From JBGTGT01 sp051439375 (GTDB taxonomy: Bacteria; Cyanobacteriota; Cyanobacteriia; Cyanobacteriales; Microcystaceae): 37,123 nt of DNA. Location of the stretch: positions 1-37,123 of the forward strand of contig JBFRWB010000161.1 of NCBI GenBank assembly GCA_051439375.1, given 5' to 3'. The notes beneath the pieces were generated by a model. The model was given only the letters and a program-made list of their open reading frames with translations. It had not been told where the DNA came from and did not search any database. Below are positions 34,654 through 37,123 of this stretch, piece by piece (within the stretch, counting starts at the first letter, position 1; each line of letters opens with the position of its first letter). The position numbers were made by a program, and so were the translations under genes.

Positions 34654-35691
34654 CTAAACACCCCGCACACTATCACTAATAATGCGCTCTAACAATTTAG
34701 GACTTTTAAGGACTTCTCCTGTTCCCTTGACAACACAGCGTAAGGGATCTTCTGCAATATGGGTGACAATGCCCATTTCTTGACTCACACGAGTGTCCAT
34801 TCCTTTTAGCATTGCGCCGCCACCTGCGAGCATAATCCCTCGGTCAATAATATCGGCGGCTAATTCAGGGGGAATGCGTTCTAAGGTACGCTTCACCGCA
34901 TCAATAATAACAGCGATCGCTTCTTCTAAACATTCACGAATTTCTATGCCCATAATCGTAATGGTTTTCGGTAAGCCTGATACGAGATGTAGCCCCCGAA
35001 CTTCCATTTTCTCATCGTCTAATTTGGTGGGATAGGCTGCTCCTAGCTCAATTTTAATATCCTCGGCGGTTCTCTCCCCAATAATTAGATTATGCTCTTT
35101 TTTCATGTACTGCATAATCGCACTGGTCAACTCATCTCCGGCGACACGGACAGACTCACTGATAACGCCACCGTGTAAGCTGAGAACCGCTACCTCAGTA
35201 GTTCCACCACCGATATCGATAATCATGTTTCCTGTGGCTTCATCAACGGGAAGCCCTGCACCTAAAGCAGCAGCGAGGGGTTCTTCTATCAGTCCCACTT
35301 CCCTTGCACCTGCTTCTTTGGCTGCATCAATAACAGCCCGTCTTTCTACTTCCGTGATACCACTGGGAATGCCAATAACCATACGAGGGTTACCCAAGGG
35401 GTTGCCATCGTTAGAACGTTGAATAAACTCGGTTAACATAATCATGGCACTGTAGAAGTCAGCGATCACTCCATCCCGTAGGGGACGCAAGGCGACTACA
35501 TTCCCGGGGGTTCGGCCAAGCATTTGCTGGGCTTCTTTCCCTACTGCAATGGGATTCTTATTTTGGTCAAGAGCGACTACGGAGGGTTCTGCGAGTACCA
35601 CTCCCTTTCCTGACACAAAGACGAGGGTATTGGCCGTACCTAGATCGATGCCAATGTCCCGTGATAATGATAAACGATTAAACCAGCCCAC
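34654..35691 (-). CDS. mreB: Rod shape-determining protein MreB
   Basis: 345 residues from a GTG start (GTG GGC TGG), with GAGG nine bases upstream. An actin-like ATPase that forms membrane-bound filaments guiding cell-wall elongation. Nucleotide-binding motifs are in place: DIGIDLGTANTLVFV (phosphate 1), DIGGGTTEVAVLS (phosphate 2), IMLAGGGAMLKGMD (adenosine) and EEPLAAALGAGLP. First gene of mreBCD. All key regions are intact. Confidence 0.97.
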   Translation of the reverse strand: MGWFNRLSLSRDIGIDLGTANTLVFVSGKGVVLAEPSVVALDQNKNPIAVGKEAQQMLGRTPGNVVALRPLRDGVIADFYSAMIMLTEFIQRSNDGNPLGNPRMVIGIPSGITEVERRAVIDAAKEAGAREVGLIEEPLAAALGAGLPVDEATGNMIIDIGGGTTEVAVLSLHGGVISESVRVAGDELTSAIMQYMKKEHNLIIGERTAEDIKIELGAAYPTKLDDEKMEVRGLHLVSGLPKTITIMGIEIRECLEEAIAVIIDAVKRTLERIPPELAADIIDRGIMLAGGGAMLKGMDTRVSQEMGIVTHIAEDPLRCVVKGTGEVLKSPKLLERIISDSVRGV

Positions 35692-35723
35692 TTGTTAAAT
35701 CCTCAGTTAAAATAATTTGGTCA

Positions 35724-35729
35724 ATTATA
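35724..35729 (-). promoter_or_regulatory. Candidate -10 element of the mreB promoter
   Basis: TATAAT on the minus strand, 33 nt upstream of the mreB GTG start. No good -35 box at 16-18 nt is seen, which is tolerated at many cyanobacterial promoters. Leader to start would be about 25 nt and includes the GAGG ribosome site. Confidence 0.4.
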
Positions 35730-35875
35730 ATGCAATTGAATGTTAACCTATGTAACCCTAATTTTGCTCTGGCCGCAAGTGACGTTGTTGACATTAATAA
35801 AGTTTCTTAGGGGAGATGGGGCAGTGTGGCAGAATAATTGATGCTGGTTACTGTTTACTGAATCATTGAAAGTAT

Positions 35876-36061
35876 ATGGATGATTTTGAATTAGAAACAC
35901 TGTTAAATGATTTAGAGTCGGATCGAGTAGAAAGGAAAGCGTCTGCATCAGATAGAGGAAAGATTAGAGAGAAAATCTGTGCATTTGCTAACGATTTACC
36001 GAATTATCAGTTGTCGGGTGTGATCTTTATCGGACTAATTGGCAAGGGGTTAAGGGGTTAG
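35876..36061 (+). pseudogene. AlbA_2/Schlafen-type ATP-binding domain protein, N-terminal fragment
   Basis: 61 residues, MDDFELETLLNDLESDRVERKAS with KIREKICAFANDLPNYQLSGVIFIG, match the N terminus of AlbA_2 (divergent AAA-4) domain proteins, where ESxxxExK and the CAFAND and GVIFIG strands are conserved. Intact members have several hundred residues; here the frame ends soon after GVIFIG, and no continuation is found. A short open stretch in another frame after the stop (ETARNVPPELLSESSEL, near 36059-36112) is not recognised. Probably the remnant of a deleted gene. Confidence 0.6.
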
Positions 36062-36155
36062 AGACAGCGAGGAATGTTCCGCCTGAGTTGTTGTCTGAAT
36101 CGTCTGAATTATGAATTATGAATTTCGTGCAAAAGTCACTCATTCAAACATTCTG

Positions 36156-36267
36156 CCCTGACTGGCTTTCAAGGATCTTTATTTAATATCAAACACCTTA
36201 TTTTCTATAGCTATAGCCCTACGCAAAAACGTGTTTGACAGTTGAAAATTCTGAAACGCAGTCAGGG
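36156..36267. repeat. Inverted repeat CCCTGACTG...CAGTCAGGG
   Basis: Nine-base perfect arms at 36156-36164 and 36259-36267, 94 nt apart. Nothing coding between them. It could be a small mobile repeat; no target duplication was recognised. Confidence 0.4.
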
Positions 36268-36290
36268 ATTGCTTTTGAATTTTTTGTCTT

Positions 36291-36333
36291 GAGTGCGTCT
36301 TACATTCTGGGGTTTCCCCAGAATTACGCACTC
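36291..36333. repeat. Hairpin GAGTGCGT/ATTCTGGGG...CCCCAGAAT/ACGCACTC
   Basis: The inner 9-bp stem ATTCTGGGG/CCCCAGAAT has a 3-nt loop (TTT), and the outer 8-bp stem GAGTGCGT/ACGCACTC is set off by an unequal bulge. A dispersed repeat-like palindrome with no adjacent gene. Confidence 0.65.
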
Positions 36334-36462
36334 GCAATTTTGCATTTTTAATTGTGCGTAGCACTATATACCATGACTCAAACCCTTCTCTCACATTGAA
36401 ATAAATTTCAATGCTAACAAATTTCGTTCAATAAATTGAACTAATAGATTATCTTCATACTA

Positions 36463-36623
36463 GGGTGTTGACTTTGTGGGAATTTTGCCTCAAAAATTTC
36501 ATTCAGGTTCGATTCCTTATGTGGCGGGCAAAGCCCGCCACATAAGGGATAATAGACCAATGCGATCACATCTTAAAAAGTGCAAGAAAAAATTTAGCCG
36601 ATTTAGGTGCAAAGTCAATACCC
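36463..36623. mobile_element. MITE-like element, 161 bp, TA-flanked
   Basis: Terminal inverted repeats GGGTGTTGACTTTG (36463-36476) and CAAAGTCAATACCC (36610-36623) match with one mismatch over 14 bases. TA flanks both ends (36461-36462 and 36624-36625), the duplication left by IS630/Tc1-type elements. No coding capacity. It contains the perfect hairpin at 36515-36547. Confidence 0.6.
36515..36547. repeat. Perfect 15-bp stem hairpin CCTTATGTGGCGGGC-AAA-GCCCGCCACATAAGG
   Basis: Fifteen paired bases around AAA, starting at CCTTATG and ending CATAAGG, inside the MITE-like element. It is GC-rich relative to its surroundings and is not followed by a T run, so it is unlikely to be a simple terminator. 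Confidence 0.85.
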
Positions 36624-36837
36624 TACACTAAGACTACAAAAAAAATATAACTTGATAAATTGTCTCACATGAAGTCTGGTAAATGGATTGAAGGATTTAA
36701 GTAAAAATTGGCATTAGTGACTCACAGTTCGCTTATTTTTAGAGGTCAGACGATGTAAAAGAGGTTGAAAAGCTGACTCTGTAAGGGATTGAGCGAACAA
36801 TGAGGAGCAGATTTATCCCGAAGCAAAGAACTCAGTC

Positions 36838-37123
36838 GTATAAATGGATTCTGGAATGTTCATTTAAGCGGCCTTTTTTAAAACGATGAAATCCCCTTTC
36901 AGGTTGCCATTGTTCTTTATAAGCTGATACCGCTTCGGTTAAAGATAATCGTTCTTGGTCAGCATTTGTGACATATAACCTCTCCTCTAACTAAACGACT
37001 TTCTAAGCCTTTTATCTGACGGGAGGCTAAGGTATTTGATTTAACGACTAACCATCTTTCATCCCACTGATAACATTTTTTACTTTCAGGGTCAATCCAT
37101 ATACTTCCCAAAGGAACTTCAAA
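36838..37123 (-). pseudogene. Decayed transposase (IS1634/IS4-like C-terminal part), runs off the window
   Basis: On the minus strand, from the window edge, the frame FEVPLGSIWIDPESKKCYQWDERWLVV, SNTLASRQIKGLESRLVRGE goes on to a stop near 36970. The next part is in another frame: YVTNADQERLSLTEAVSAYKEQWQPERGFHRFKKGR, which ends near 36840. The second part has the pattern YVTNA..LSL..AV..Y......ERGF.R.KG of IS1634/IS4-group transposases (C-terminal DDE region). So there is at least one frameshift. The gene starts beyond the right edge. Confidence 0.65.

Noticed and set aside
36179..36394. 71-codon minus-strand frame in the decay zone
   Set aside because: It runs through a palindrome and shows no conserved motif.

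Overview
The window is a chromosomal segment of an AT-rich, phycobilisome-containing cyanobacterium. The evidence is a ccmK3-ccmK4 carboxysome-shell pair beside pcyA, a CpcF-type bilin lyase, menA for phylloquinone, a TxlA/HCF164-type thioredoxin, a PlmA-type GntR regulator, thirteen copies of the HIP1 octamer GCGATCGC, heptanucleotide tandem repeats, and PEP-CTERM surface proteins. I cannot name the genus from sequence alone.

Layout. (1) 2-5398: the 3' part of a non-ribosomal peptide synthetase, ordered A(partial)-PCP-C-FkbH-PCP-TE, with a glycerate-activating FkbH domain placed unusually in the terminal module. (2) 5477-7459: a putative methyltransferase of the DNA-phosphorothioation-associated family whose accessory domain occurs twice; no dnd genes are present. 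(3) 7581-9130, minus: ccmK3, ccmK4, pcyA. (4) 9322-11087, plus: a HxRRGD-containing putative glycosyltransferase and a membrane-anchored thioredoxin, then a 30-unit heptanucleotide array that starts at the thioredoxin stop codon. (5) 11348-25599: core metabolism and housekeeping (secD, pdhB, msrP, plmA, exported Mn-SOD, menA, cpcF-like, prfC, tRNA-Pro, moeB-rhodanese, a sugar ABC permease) with three mobile-associated nuclease-like ORFs (two Uma2, one Rpn type). (6) 26100-31065, minus: six tandem PEP-CTERM proteins with constant ends and different bodies, separated by repeated spacers and stem-loop elements. Upstream of them lie a DUF1822 gene and a divergent sigma-70-like gene (31111-32762). 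(7) 33044-35691, minus: mreB-mreC-mreD, with a 33-unit heptanucleotide array between mreC and mreD. (8) 35876-37123: decayed sequence: an AlbA_2 (Schlafen-type) fragment, stem-loops, a TA-flanked MITE-like element and a frameshifted transposase running off the window.

The strongest candidate for something little described is the PEP-CTERM block. Signal peptides and roughly 110 bp of 3' coding sequence are nearly constant while the exported bodies are unrelated, spacers are duplicated, one copy has a frameshifted sorting tail, and a sigma-like/DUF1822 pair lies upstream. The whole block lies in a 10-kb stretch with no HIP1 sites. Second are the NRPS terminal module with FkbH and the matched heptamer arrays that begin at the stop codons of txlA and mreC in the same orientation.
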